Shown in pieces: positions 1 through 9,172 of a stretch of DNA of 64,000 bases. Location of the stretch: contig CAVUUF010000006.1 of NCBI GenBank assembly GCA_963744575.1, positions 1-64,000 on the forward strand. Direction: 5' to 3'. Both the position numbers and the translations under genes were made by a program. Under the pieces are notes generated by a model that was given only the letters and a program-made list of their open reading frames with translations, searched no databases and had not been told where the DNA came from. Every line of letters begins with the position of its first letter. The stretch's first letter is position 1. The DNA comes from Palsa-504 sp963744575 (GTDB taxonomy: Bacteria; Actinomycetota; Actinomycetes; Streptosporangiales; Streptosporangiaceae).

Positions 1-35
1 CTGCGTCCGCTACTCCCTTGCGGTGACGGGGTGGC

Positions 36-2453
36 ATGGATTCCCTTAGGCCAGGAGACCCTCGGCGAGTCGGGCACTATGTTCTGCTCGGTCGTCTTGG
101 GTCGGGCGGGATGGGCGAGGTGTTCTTCGGCAGGTCGCAGGCCGGGCGCCCGGTCGCGGTCAAGCTGATCTATCCCGCTTTCGCTAATGACGTCAAGTTC
201 CGGCGGCGGTTTCGTCTGGAGATAGAGGCTGGCCGAAAGGTCGGCGGATTCCACGCCGCACAGGTGGTCGATGCTGACCCGGACGCCGAACGGCCGTGGA
301 TGGTGACCGCCTTTATCGCCGGACCGTCTCTTGAGCAGGTTCTCAGCGAGGGCCAGATCCTCCCCCTTGACAGCGTGAGGGTGTTGGGCGCGGGCGTGGC
401 CGAAGCGCTCGGAGCCATTCACGCCGCCGGGCTGATCCACCGGGATCTGAAGCCGTCGAACATATTGCTGGCTGATGACGGGCCTCACGTGATCGACTTT
501 GGCGTCGCGCGTGCCGTCGACGCCTCCGGCGTTACCGCGCGGTCTGGCACGGCGGGTTTCATGGCACCTGAGGTTCTCTTGGGACGGCCGCTCACTTCAG
601 CCTGCGACGTCTTCGCGCTGGGGATGGTGATGGCCTACGCCGTCGGCATCCGGCCGTTCGGCGTGGGGCTGCCTGAGGCGATTGCCTACCGAGTCGTCCA
701 CGAAGAACCAGACCTTAGCGGCCTGGACCCTCAGATTCGTGATGTGGTAGCAGCGTGCCTGGCCAAGGAACCTTCCGAACGGCCCACCCCGGCCAGGATC
801 CTGGAACTCCTCGCCGACCCTGACCTACCCAGCCAGTGGCTTCCCCCGCCTATCCAAACCATGATCACGACCCATAAGCCACCGGGTAAACCCCCGGCGG
901 TAGCCGCCACCGACCTGGCCCGCGCCGCCCGGCTGCTGGAGGAGGCAGAACAGATCGCCGGCGCCCTTCCTCTGGATGAGCAGGCCATGGCACCGGAGGA
1001 CCGCGCGGCAGCGATTCCCGGCCCGCCGCCGCCTCCAGCAAGCAGCAGCGCCCGCGCCCGGGGGCTGGATGAGGAGTACGACCGCGCCCTCCCGCTGGCG
1101 GTTCAGCGGGCCAGGGCACTGGTGCACGTGGCCACGGTGGCTGCCCGCTCCGACCCAGTTCACGCTGCACAGCTGCTGGACGACGCCCTGCACCCGAGCT
1201 GGACTGAGCGCTTTCGGGGGACTGCGGGCTACCAGCACATCCTGGAGGCCTTGGTCTGGCACTCCGCATCAGAGTTCGGCATGCTCCTGGCCCGCATCGG
1301 CCCACCGTCCGCCAAGCGGCTGGTGGCTGACATCGAGAAGATCCCCCCCGTCATCCGGGCGCGGCACCACCGAGAATTCCTAGATGATGTCGCACCGTTC
1401 ATCACTAAGGTGGCCGAGGTGGTAGCTGACGTCGACATTGGCCGCGCGGAGGAACTCGTTTGGCCCATGGGCACGCCTGCGCGTGACCTGGCGCTAGCCA
1501 AGGTCGCCATGGTGGCGGCCCGCACCGACTCCACCCGGGCCGGGCAGATAGCCTCCGCCGTCACCGGTCGGCCCGGGCAGACTCCGGGCCAGGATAGGCC
1601 GGAGGCACCTCCCTCGCCCTCGATGCTGGACGACCCGAACCAGGCAATCTACTGGAAGGTCCGGGCCCTGACCGAGATCGCCACCGTCATGGCCAGAGCC
1701 GACTCTGACCGTTCGGTGCGGCTGTCGGATGATGCCGAGCGGTTCGCCCGCACCATCGCCGATCAACCCACGTTGCGCGACGCGGCGCCGACGGGTGCAG
1801 AGGCGGTAGCGGCCCAGACTGACCCTGCCCAGGCTGGGCAACTGCTGACAGAGGCTGAACAATGGGCTCGGGCCATCAGCCAGAATGATTTGCAGACCAT
1901 GGCTCTGACCAGCGTAAAGGCGGCAGCGGCCCAGGTCGACCCTGAGCGCGCCGGGCAACCGCTGGAAGAGGCCGAGCAGTACGCCCGCGCCATCAGCAGC
2001 GCGCCGTCCCGGCTCGAGGCCCTAGGGGAGGTAGCCCTGGCTGCGGCTCGCACCAACCCTGTCAAGGCAGAGCAGGTCATCGGTAGCCTCCCCCCCGACG
2101 CACCCGAGCGGGCTGAAGTGGCAATGCTGGCGGCGCTCAGCGACCCTGCCTGCGGTGAGCGAATCGCCGCCACCAGCGCCGACAGATACCTGCAGGCGCT
2201 GGTCGGGTCTGTGGTAGCGGTTCGCACCGACCCGGCCAATGCCGGGCCGCTGCTGGAAGAGGCGGTAGAGGCTGCTGGTGATGATCCCGCCCGCGTGGCT
2301 GAGATCGCCGTGGTGCTGGTCTCCATCGACCCTGCCCGAGCCGAGCAGGTGGCAAGCACCGTCAAGGCCGGAGCCGGGATGACCGCGGGGTACTGGAGGG
2401 CACGTGCCCTAGCGGGCCTCGCGAACGTGTGCTTTGGGAGCGGCGCCCGATGA
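36..2453 (+). CDS. Ser/Thr protein kinase (PknB type) with repeat-rich C-terminal region
   Basis: Cytosolic Hanks-type kinase that would phosphorylate Ser/Thr on partner proteins. The kinase domain spans about residues 10-270: a Gly-rich loop (GRLGSGGMGEVFF), ATP-binding K43 in VAVKLI, the catalytic loop HRDLKPSN with D137, and DFG at D154-G156, so all key residues are present. No transmembrane helix or PASTA domain is visible, unlike PknB itself. A Pro/Ala-rich linker is followed, from about residue 350 to the end, by at least seven degenerate units of about 40 residues built on the pattern A-A-x-T-D-P-x-x-A-x-Q-L-L-x-E-A. These are probably helical solenoid repeats for protein binding. The ATG follows a short leader at the window edge. 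The stop overlaps the ATG of a broken antiporter gene. The kinase call is firm; the repeat fold is inferred. Confidence 0.93.
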   Translation: MDSLRPGDPRRVGHYVLLGRLGSGGMGEVFFGRSQAGRPVAVKLIYPAFANDVKFRRRFRLEIEAGRKVGGFHAAQVVDADPDAERPWMVTAFIAGPSLEQVLSEGQILPLDSVRVLGAGVAEALGAIHAAGLIHRDLKPSNILLADDGPHVIDFGVARAVDASGVTARSGTAGFMAPEVLLGRPLTSACDVFALGMVMAYAVGIRPFGVGLPEAIAYRVVHEEPDLSGLDPQIRDVVAACLAKEPSERPTPARILELLADPDLPSQWLPPPIQTMITTHKPPGKPPAVAATDLARAARLLEEAEQIAGALPLDEQAMAPEDRAAAIPGPPPPPASSSARARGLDEEYDRALPLAVQRARALVHVATVAARSDPVHAAQLLDDALHPSWTERFRGTAGYQHILEALVWHSASEFGMLLARIGPPSAKRLVADIEKIPPVIRARHHREFLDDVAPFITKVAEVVADVDIGRAEELVWPMGTPARDLALAKVAMVAARTDSTRAGQIASAVTGRPGQTPGQDRPEAPPSPSMLDDPNQAIYWKVRALTEIATVMARADSDRSVRLSDDAERFARTIADQPTLRDAAPTGAEAVAAQTDPAQAGQLLTEAEQWARAISQNDLQTMALTSVKAAAAQVDPERAGQPLEEAEQYARAISSAPSRLEALGEVALAAARTNPVKAEQVIGSLPPDAPERAEVAMLAALSDPACGERIAATSADRYLQALVGSVVAVRTDPANAGPLLEEAVEAAGDDPARVAEIAVVLVSIDPARAEQVASTVKAGAGMTAGYWRARALAGLANVCFGSGAR

Positions 2454-2577
2454 CAGATCAAGAAGTCCAACTGTTCCTGGCCGCCTGGCCATCATCTGCT
2501 GCTCGCCCGGCTGCTCGGCATGGCGGCCAAGCGGCTCGGCCAGCCGCCGGTGCTCGGCGAGATCATCCCCCGGCATT
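2450..2577 (+). pseudogene. remnant of a Kef/CPA2-type cation:proton antiporter N-terminus
   Basis: An ATG overlaps the kinase stop (ATGA) and reads MTDQEVQLFLA. After a one-base slip the next frame reads LLLARLLGMAAKRLGQPPVL followed by GEII, the typical first membrane segment of Na+/H+ exchangers (usually followed by AGILLGP). After GEII the similarity ends and no antiporter sequence follows. This is therefore only the first 40 or so residues of a gene that was translationally coupled to the kinase. The family is recognised from the RLGQPPVLGEI signature; the rest of the gene is missing. Confidence 0.6.
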
Positions 2578-2921
2578 CTGTTCCGGCCGACAGCAGCGGC
2601 GACGCTCACCTGACAGTCCGGGCGGCACCCGGGGCGGCCAGTGACGACCTGGACCAGTGGGGTCCAGGATCTGGGCAGGAGCAGACTCATGGGGAAGCGT
2701 TGATATGGACGAGGCCGCTGCCGCCGGCATCGCCGACCCCGAACGGATGCCAAGCGACGGTGAGTTCGTCGCGGTAAGAGTGCTGTCCGGCGCAAGCAGG
2801 ACGAGCTACGCTCCTCGTGCCGCCCGTGACCTGCAGCGTTCGCCTGTTGTATGCCGGTTGCCATGAGAGGACACTGGTGCGAAGGTGACGCTCTCGGGTA
2901 CACCGCGTAGGGGGTGGCCGA
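2578..2921. other. gap without a recognisable gene
   Basis: No convincing coding sequence on either strand; short open frames here resemble nothing known. The promoter of the downstream histidine kinase operon should lie here, but no clear -35/-10 pair was found. Confidence 0.4.
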
Positions 2922-5609
2922 ATGGTCGAGCGGGACAAGCGAAAGCCGGCCGATCGGGACCCGGCCGTTAACGCGGAGATAACAGCCGAGGTCGAACGGC
3001 TGGCCGATGAGCTGGCCGAGGTGCGCGAGCAACTCGCGGCGACGAGCGAGGTTCTTGCCGTCATCGGACGATCCGCATCTGATCTCGACGGAGTACTGGA
3101 AACGGTCATCGAATCCGCGCGGAAGCTCTGCGGTGCCGATGCCGGACAGGTATTCCTGGTGGACGAAGACAGGTACCGGTTGGCATCCGGCTCCGGGATG
3201 ACGGCGGAGTACCGGGAATTCGCCGCCAATACTCCCGTGCTTCTGGACCGGGGAACGCTTGGCGGCCGGGTCGCGCTTGACCGGCAGCCGACGCAGATCA
3301 CTGACGTGCTCGCAGATCCCGACTACCTCTGGACGGATGCGCAGCGGATGGCCGGCTTCCGGACCGTCATGGGTGTCCCGATGCTGCTGGACAGCGAGGT
3401 GGTCGGGGTGCTCTCGGTGTGGCGAACCCAGGTCGACCCGTTCAGCGACCGCGCCGTGGAGGTCCTCACGACCTTCGCGGCGCAGGCGGCCCTCGCCGTC
3501 CGCACCGTTGATCTCGTCCGGGCGCTGGAGAGCCGTACCGACGAACTCGGGCGCAAGGTGAATCAGCTCGAGGCCCTCGGCGCGGTGGGCCAGGCGGAGA
3601 GCTTCAGCCTGAACCTCACCGAGGTGCTCAACACGATCATCACGCAAGCGGTACAACTGTCCGGGTCGGACGGCGGCTCTATCTACGAGTTCGACGAGGA
3701 CGCCAGGGAGTTCCGCATCTCTACCGTCTGCGGCACCAGCCCGGAAACGTTCGACGCTCTCCGGCGCACCCGGATAGGACTCGATGACACCTTCCTCGGC
3801 CAAGCGGCGACGCGGGGCCGGCCCCTGGAGCTCCCGAACCTTGGCGACGCGCCAGGCGATCCCTACCTGAGGGTCCTGGCCGAGGGCGGCTGGCGTTCCC
3901 TGGTTGCCGTCCCCATGCTTCGCGAAGGCCGCATCGTCGGTGCCATGGTTGTCCGCCGCCATGCACCCGGGCACATCCCGCAAGAGATCCGCGACCTGCT
4001 GGGGACATTCGCCAGCCAGTCCGCACTGGCCTTGATCAACGCGCAGCTATACCGGCAGCTGGAGCGGCAGAGCGCCGCACTCGAAGTCGCGAGCCGGCAC
4101 AAGTCGGAATTCCTGGCCAGCATGTCCCACGAGCTGCGCACACCGCTGAACGCCATCATCGGCTTTTCTGAAGTGCTCCTGGAGCGCATGTTCGGCGAGC
4201 TCAACGAGCGTCAGGACGACTACTTGCGCGACATCTGGAGTTCCGGCAGACATTTGCTCGAACTGCTGAACGACATTCTCGACCTGTCGAAGATCGAGGC
4301 CGGCCAGATGGTCCTTAACCGCTCGGAATTCGCCGTCCGCGAATCCCTAGAGAATGGCCTCTCGATGGTACGTGAACGAGCGCTCAAGCAAAGGATCCTG
4401 CTGAGTCTGGAGGTCGATCCCGAGGTCGGCCTGCTCGACGCCGATCGCCTGCGCTTCAGGCAAGTCGTGCTGAATTTGCTGTCCAACGCGGTGAAGTTCA
4501 CCCCAGAAGGGGGACGCGTGGGTGTCCGCGCCTCCATACGCGGTCAGGACCTCGTCGTGGAGGTGACCGACACGGGACCGGGTGTGCCGGCCGAGGACCG
4601 TCAGCGCATCTTCGACGCCTTCCAGCAGGGCGCCCGGCATCCCGAGCAGACCGAGGGCACCGGGCTCGGGCTTACCCTGTCCAAGCGGATCCTCGAGCTG
4701 CATGGGGGCAGGATCTGGGTCGAAAGCGAAGCCGGGCGGGGCAGCACGTTCGGGATCGCGTTGCCCGTCGGATCCTCCGAACCCGCGTTGACGTCAGTCC
4801 CGCAGGTCAGCCAGGGTTCCGGTCTATCCACAGAGGTGGCCCCGGGCCCCAGGCCCACCGTCGTGGTCGTGGAAGACGACCGGCGGTCATTCGACCTGCT
4901 GCGGGTCTATCTCGAGGAGGCGGGCGCCCGCGTCGTCAGCGCCCGAGACGGCGAAGAAGGCCTGGATACGGTGCGCCGGCTGAGTCCCGCAGGCGTCGTC
5001 CTCGATATCCTGCTGCCGGGAATTGACGGCTGGGAGGTTCTCGCCCAGCTCAAGGCGGATCCGGCGACGGCAGCGATCCCGGTGGTCGTGGTGTCGATGC
5101 TTGATGAGCGTGGCCACGGTTTCGCGCTGGGTGCCGCCGAATATCTGGTCAAGCCGGTGGGCGAGGATCAGCTGCTGGCCGCCCTCTACCGCGTGGCGGC
5201 AATTCCTGAGCGGCCGCACACGGTGGTGGCCATTGACGACGATCCCCTTGCCATAGAGCTGGTCCGGGCCAGTCTGGAGCCCGAGGGATGGACGGTGCTG
5301 GGCGCAGTCACGGGCCAGGAGGGCCTGGCCCTGATCCGGGAACGGCAACCCTCCGCCGTTCTGCTGGACCTTCTCATGCCCGGTATGGATGGCTTCGAGG
5401 TCGTGGAGGCTCTGCGAGCAGACCCCGGCACGAAATCCGTCCCCGTGGTCATCCTGACGTCCAAGTCCATGACCCAGCAGGACAAGGAGCGACTGCACGG
5501 GCGCATCACGTACGTGGCGCGCAAGACGGAGTTCGATCTGTCGGGCCTCGCGAGTCTGCTCCGCTGGGCCAGCACTAGTCGGCAGTCCCCGGCTTCGGAG
5601 TCGGGATGA
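2922..5609 (+). CDS. hybrid sensor histidine kinase, GAF-GAF-HisKA-HATPase-REC-REC
   Basis: Soluble hybrid histidine kinase of 895 residues with no membrane segment. A short coiled coil (about 20-45) leads into two GAF domains (about 50-195 and 220-375), which would bind a small ligand or chromophore. The HisKA dimerisation helix carries phospho-acceptor H403 in SHELRTPLN. The HATPase domain has its N box (NLLSNAVKF, N518), G1 box (DTGPGVP) and G2 box (GTGLGL). Two receiver domains follow, with phospho-acceptors D695 (VVLDILLPG) and D816 (VLLDLLMPG). The second receiver lacks the usual Lys-Pro near its end, so its switching may differ. The stop overlaps the ATG of the next receiver gene, indicating translational coupling in a signalling operon. 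Confidence 0.94.
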   Translation: MVERDKRKPADRDPAVNAEITAEVERLADELAEVREQLAATSEVLAVIGRSASDLDGVLETVIESARKLCGADAGQVFLVDEDRYRLASGSGMTAEYREFAANTPVLLDRGTLGGRVALDRQPTQITDVLADPDYLWTDAQRMAGFRTVMGVPMLLDSEVVGVLSVWRTQVDPFSDRAVEVLTTFAAQAALAVRTVDLVRALESRTDELGRKVNQLEALGAVGQAESFSLNLTEVLNTIITQAVQLSGSDGGSIYEFDEDAREFRISTVCGTSPETFDALRRTRIGLDDTFLGQAATRGRPLELPNLGDAPGDPYLRVLAEGGWRSLVAVPMLREGRIVGAMVVRRHAPGHIPQEIRDLLGTFASQSALALINAQLYRQLERQSAALEVASRHKSEFLASMSHELRTPLNAIIGFSEVLLERMFGELNERQDDYLRDIWSSGRHLLELLNDILDLSKIEAGQMVLNRSEFAVRESLENGLSMVRERALKQRILLSLEVDPEVGLLDADRLRFRQVVLNLLSNAVKFTPEGGRVGVRASIRGQDLVVEVTDTGPGVPAEDRQRIFDAFQQGARHPEQTEGTGLGLTLSKRILELHGGRIWVESEAGRGSTFGIALPVGSSEPALTSVPQVSQGSGLSTEVAPGPRPTVVVVEDDRRSFDLLRVYLEEAGARVVSARDGEEGLDTVRRLSPAGVVLDILLPGIDGWEVLAQLKADPATAAIPVVVVSMLDERGHGFALGAAEYLVKPVGEDQLLAALYRVAAIPERPHTVVAIDDDPLAIELVRASLEPEGWTVLGAVTGQEGLALIRERQPSAVLLDLLMPGMDGFEVVEALRADPGTKSVPVVILTSKSMTQQDKERLHGRITYVARKTEFDLSGLASLLRWASTSRQSPASESG

Positions 5610-5989
5610 CCCACGTGATCCTGGTCGTAGAGGACAACGAGCGGAATCTCAAGCTGCTGCGGGACGTGCTTGAGTACGCGGGCTACGACGTGCGGGTGGC
5701 TCGGACGGCCGAGGACGGCATCACCTCGGCGGTCAGCGAGCCTCCCGATCTCGTTCTCATGGATCTCCAGCTGCCAGGTATCGATGGCATGGAGGCTCTT
5801 CGCCGGCTGCGCGGGAGCCCGCGGACAGCGGACATACCCGTGGTCGCGGTAACGGCCCAGGCGATGAAGCAGGACCGGGAACGGGCCTTGGATGCCGGTT
5901 TCAACGGGTACATAGAGAAGCCGATCAGCGTCCGCGCGTTTCCCGATCAGGTTCGCAGCTTCCTCTCAGGTGGGGCAGGTGGGAACTGA
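5606..5989 (+). CDS. stand-alone receiver protein (CheY/DivK-like)
   Basis: A single receiver domain of 127 residues with no output domain. The acidic pocket is E9-D10, the phospho-acceptor is D53 in LVLMDLQLPG, the switch Thr is T83 and the conserved Lys is K105 in YIEKPIS. Such proteins shuttle phosphate or act by protein binding. Its ATG overlaps the stop of the hybrid kinase by four bases, and the next gene begins directly after its stop, so it sits in the middle of a coupled three-gene relay and is probably phosphorylated by the upstream kinase. Confidence 0.93.
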   Translation: MTHVILVVEDNERNLKLLRDVLEYAGYDVRVARTAEDGITSAVSEPPDLVLMDLQLPGIDGMEALRRLRGSPRTADIPVVAVTAQAMKQDRERALDAGFNGYIEKPISVRAFPDQVRSFLSGGAGGN

Positions 5990-7117
5990 GTGACACCGGA
6001 CCCGCTTGTACTCGTCGTGGATGATCTGCCGCAAAACGTTCGCCTGCTCGAGGCGGTGCTGTCGCCAAAGGGATTCCGGGTGGCCACGGCGTCCTCCGGA
6101 ACCGAAGCTCTGGACGTGCTGAGCAAGGAGCACCCAGATGTCGTTCTGCTGGACATCTTGATGCCCGGCATGGACGGGTATGAGGTCTGCCGCCGGATCC
6201 GCGAAGATCCAGGGACGGCTTTCCTGCCGGTGATCATGATCACTGCGAGCGGAGAACAGGAGAAGATCCGCGCCATCGAGTCCGGCGCCGACAACTTCGT
6301 CAACAAGCCTTTCGACCAGGCCGAGTTGCTGGCCCGGGTGCGCTCCCTGGTTCGAGTCAAGCGGTACCACGACACGATCGAACGTCAGGCCGCCGAGTTG
6401 GCGCGGTGGAACCGTGAGCTTGAGCAGCGCGTCCAGGACCAGATTGAGCAGCTGGAACGCGTGGGCCGGCTGCGCCGCTTCCTTCCGGTGCAGCTGGCTG
6501 ACCTTATCATCAGCTCGGGCGATGAATCCTTCCTCAATGCGCACCGCCGCGAGATCACAGTGGTGTGCTGTGACTTGCACGGCTTCACCGCCTTGGCCGA
6601 AACGGCTGAACCCGAGGATGTCTGGGAGATCCTCGGGGAGTATCACGCTGCCCTGGGCGACCTCCTAGCCCGCTTCGAGGGGACCTTGGAGCGGTTCGCC
6701 GGTGATGGGCTCGTGGTCTTTTTCAACGACCCCATCCCGTGCGATGACGCGCCGTTGCGGTCTGTCCGGATGGCGCTGACGATGCGCCAGCGGGTACAGG
6801 AACTGGCCGACAGATGGCAGCGTCGCGGTCATGAGCTGGCCCTCGGGGTGGGCATCGCTCAGGGCTATGCCACACTCGGACAGGTCGGCTATGCCGACCG
6901 CTTCGATTACGCCTCAGTCGGTAGCGTCACCTACCTGGCCGCACGCCTGTGTGCCGAGGCGGCGCCCTGGCAGATCCTCGTCACCCAGCGCGTGCACGCG
7001 GCAGCCGAAGAGTTCGTGGTGAGCCGGCTGGTCGGCGAGCTATCGTTGCGTGGCTTCTCTCGGCCGATCCGCACCTTCGAGGTTTCCGGGCTCGACTCCG
7101 CAAAGGTCACTTCATGA
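5990..7117 (+). CDS. receiver domain fused to a class III adenylate/guanylate cyclase homology domain
   Basis: The GTG start follows the previous stop directly. Residues 1-120 form a receiver domain with phospho-acceptor D55 (VLLDILMPG). A coiled-coil linker (about 125-175) connects to a class III cyclase homology domain (about 188-370). Both metal-binding aspartates are visible: D195 in CCDLHGFT and D239 in AGDGLVVFF. The dimer-arm region reads FDYASVG then SVTYLAARL. The transition-state Arg (R319) is kept, but the position normally held by Asn (as in TVNLAARL) is Tyr, Y315. Family members with both metal ligands are usually active, so this one may be weak, altered in substrate, or a sensor. 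Phosphorylation of D55 by the upstream kinase would be the natural control. Confidence 0.9.
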   Translation: MTPDPLVLVVDDLPQNVRLLEAVLSPKGFRVATASSGTEALDVLSKEHPDVVLLDILMPGMDGYEVCRRIREDPGTAFLPVIMITASGEQEKIRAIESGADNFVNKPFDQAELLARVRSLVRVKRYHDTIERQAAELARWNRELEQRVQDQIEQLERVGRLRRFLPVQLADLIISSGDESFLNAHRREITVVCCDLHGFTALAETAEPEDVWEILGEYHAALGDLLARFEGTLERFAGDGLVVFFNDPIPCDDAPLRSVRMALTMRQRVQELADRWQRRGHELALGVGIAQGYATLGQVGYADRFDYASVGSVTYLAARLCAEAAPWQILVTQRVHAAAEEFVVSRLVGELSLRGFSRPIRTFEVSGLDSAKVTS

Positions 7118-7278
7118 CTACCGCGACGGCGCGAAGGCTAACGCTGGCAGAACTCAGCGACAAAGAACGCAACGAGCGCTCTGACCGCCTCCAAGAGAGA
7201 ATGCGCGGCGTCTGGGAGATCATGCGACACAACGGGGAGGGCGGCCGCGCTCATTGTCGACCTCGCCGAGCAAGGTGA
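7114..7278 (+). CDS. small coupled ORF of unknown function, possibly a truncated gene start
   Basis: The ATG overlaps the cyclase stop (ATGA), suggesting coupled translation. The 54 codons encode a charged, helical N-terminus (LAELSDKERNERSDRLQERM, then WEIMRHNGEG) and then turn abruptly into an Arg-rich tail typical of out-of-frame GC-rich DNA. Another frame from about 7220 reads AALIVDLAEQGD before its own stop, so a frameshift or truncation is likely. I do not recognise the family. It may be the remaining first part of a lost fourth operon member. Confidence 0.4.
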   Translation: MTTATARRLTLAELSDKERNERSDRLQERMRGVWEIMRHNGEGGRAHCRPRRAR

Positions 7279-7775
7279 TCATCAAGCGTGACCGGCATGT
7301 GGGCCTCCGCAGCTTGCCCGGGCTGGCGTCTCGAGCCGCTTTGAGGCGATGGCGCAGATCGCAGAATCGTGGCCGTAGGTGCTACCACGCTGCAGCGCAG
7401 GCTGTCCGTGGCGGGCGGCCGCCTGGTCCTGGCCGCCCGGCCAGGGCCGGGTCCAGGGCCGGGCCGGGTCACCGCTGGCCGGGTGGCCGCTGTGGTCACC
7501 GGCGGCCGGTCTTCGCCGGCATCGCCGGCCACCTGGGCCACACGGGTGATGGGGCGGTGAGGCGGGTCGGCGAGAGCGTGATCGGACGCGATCGATGCCC
7601 GCCAGCCTCGTCCGGCATGATCCCGCACACGGCCGTCCTGCGGCCCGCCGGGCCGGGCCGGCGCGGGACCATCGCCGCGGCGGGCGCAGCGCGGCCCGCG
7701 AGCAGATGCCAGCCGGGCAATTCCCCGCAACTCCAGCCGCTGGACCGGCCAGATGGCGCGAGGCGGTAAGCGACG
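7279..7775. other. very GC-rich gap without a recognisable gene
   Basis: Both strands have long open frames here, but their translations are dominated by Arg, Pro, Gly and Ala with no motif, as expected of antisense or noncoding GC-rich DNA. A short cluster of GGCCGGG-type repeats lies near 7430-7480. Confidence 0.4.
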
Positions 7776-8203
7776 GTGACGACTGCGGGCAGGTCCGGGC
7801 AGCGCGTGAGCGAGGGCGCGGCCAGGTTCCGGTGCGCGGCGTGCGGCGAGATGGCCGCGGTGGTCATGGCCCTCCCGGCGGGTCGCCCGGCTGACATGGG
7901 ACCGCCCCTGGGGCGGCAGTCCCAGGACCGGGACGGGATCGTGGCAGACTACCTCGGCGGGACCGCCTGGAAGGCCGCCGAGGCCCCGGCCTGCCAGGCT
8001 CCGCTCGAGATCCTCTGTTGCGAGGCGCCTGACCCCGCCGCCCTGCGGCGGATCGGCTGGGAGCTGGCGCCGTTCTACTGCCCGGACTGCGGGCAGAACT
8101 ACTGCCGCGCCGACTGGCAGACCCACGTCCTGTCCGGTGACGGCTGCTGCGACCGCACCACGGCCGCTGCCCCGGCGGCCACGAGCACACGATCGACGAC
8201 TGA
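7776..8203 (+). pseudogene. small zinc-ribbon-like CxxC protein with a C-terminal frameshift
   Basis: A GTG-started frame (an alternative GTG is at 7806) gives a Cys-rich protein with an N-terminal FRCAACGEMAAVV pair and a central FYCPDCGQNYCRADW segment, a pattern found in uncharacterised actinobacterial proteins. After THVLSGDGCCDRTT the frame turns into low-complexity Ala/Thr. The +2 frame from about 8155 continues with GRCPGGHEHTIDD and a stop at 8201-8203. That is the expected C-terminus, and its Cys and His would complete the metal site. One base therefore appears to be missing near 8155. The function is unknown; metal binding is inferred from the CxxC pairs. Confidence 0.6.
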
Positions 8204-8508
8204 GACGACGCCGCGGGCCTGCGCCAGGCGATTCCACGCAAGCCGGGAACCGCGTCCGCTCAGATAGACAGCCCCACCTGAGCGTTATCGTTTATCTGAA
8301 TTCCTTCAGAGCGCATGTAATAGATCCCTGCCGATTCCGTGCGGCCAGGAGTTATGCCGTTTGCTCGACCGGATCCGCGCAGTTCTCCCCGTTCTGGATG
8401 CTGCCTGATTTCGCGATCGTGGCGGTCCCCGCCACTACAGTCGCGAGGCCTCGCGCCGACCGGGTTTGAGCGGCCAGGTCTGGTCGAAGCTGCTCAAGCG
8501 ACGGCGGC

Positions 8509-8546
8509 TAGTGCCGCATCATGCGAGGTTTGCCCTCGTGGCACTA
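8509..8546 (-). terminator. hairpin at the end of the GNAT gene
   Basis: Arms TAGTGCC and GGCACTA enclose a second stem CGAGG/CCTCG. The stop codon of the minus-strand acetyltransferase lies within the outer stem. There is no U-tract, which is common in actinobacterial terminators. Confidence 0.5.
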
Positions 8547-9092
8547 TGCGCGAGGGTCACGGAGACCGACTGAATCGTGCCGCCAGAACGGCTCTGCATA
8601 GACCAGTGTCCCGGTCATCCACGGCTCATACGCCGGGAGCCTGATGGCCTGGAAGGCACCATCGGGAATGCGCAGGGATGGCTTCCGGAAGCCCAGGTCG
8701 CTACCGGGCGCGAACCCGAAGCGCGAGTAATAGCCCGGATGTCCCTCCAGGAAGACCAGAGGGACGGCCCGCTTAGCAAGTGTCTTCAGCCCCTTCCGCA
8801 CCAATGCCGAGCCGATGCCGCGCTTTTGGTAGCCGGGCATGACCGCCAAGGGGCTGAGCACGTGCACCTCAACCAGCCGCCGAGGGGCGTCGAGCAGACT
8901 GCGGGTGAACATGACGTGCCCGACGATCTGCCCGTCGTGCCCGGCAACCAGCGACAGACCATCCTTCGGCGTGATGGTCTCCCGCAAGGTATCGACCAGG
9001 TCGGCCACGACAAGGCCGTGGTCACCGAACGCCCGCAGGTGGATCTCCCGCACAGACTCTTTATCGTCCGGAAGTTCTTCGCGAAGCTCCAT
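8544..9092 (-). CDS. GNAT-family N-acetyltransferase (YhbS-like)
   Basis: A protein of 182 residues that would transfer an acetyl group from acetyl-CoA to an unknown amine. The central block has the GNAT strand-loop VLSPLAVMPGYQKRGIG followed by SALVRKGL, which is the acetyl-CoA pyrophosphate-binding motif Q/RxxGxG/A. The segment LVFLEGHPGYYSRFGFAPG matches the YhbS-type subgroup. The length is normal for a single-domain GNAT. It is transcribed alone toward the left and ends in a hairpin; the P450 gene lies upstream on the same strand after an 80-base gap. The substrate cannot be predicted. Confidence 0.88.
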   Translation of the reverse strand: MELREELPDDKESVREIHLRAFGDHGLVVADLVDTLRETITPKDGLSLVAGHDGQIVGHVMFTRSLLDAPRRLVEVHVLSPLAVMPGYQKRGIGSALVRKGLKTLAKRAVPLVFLEGHPGYYSRFGFAPGSDLGFRKPSLRIPDGAFQAIRLPAYEPWMTGTLVYAEPFWRHDSVGLRDPRA

Positions 9093-9172
9093 GCCTGGAT
9101 GGTAAGGACCCTCCCGGTAGCTCGCACACGTTATTGAGCCCGGGCGGGCAGCGGTGCTCGGGCCGGTGGAAG

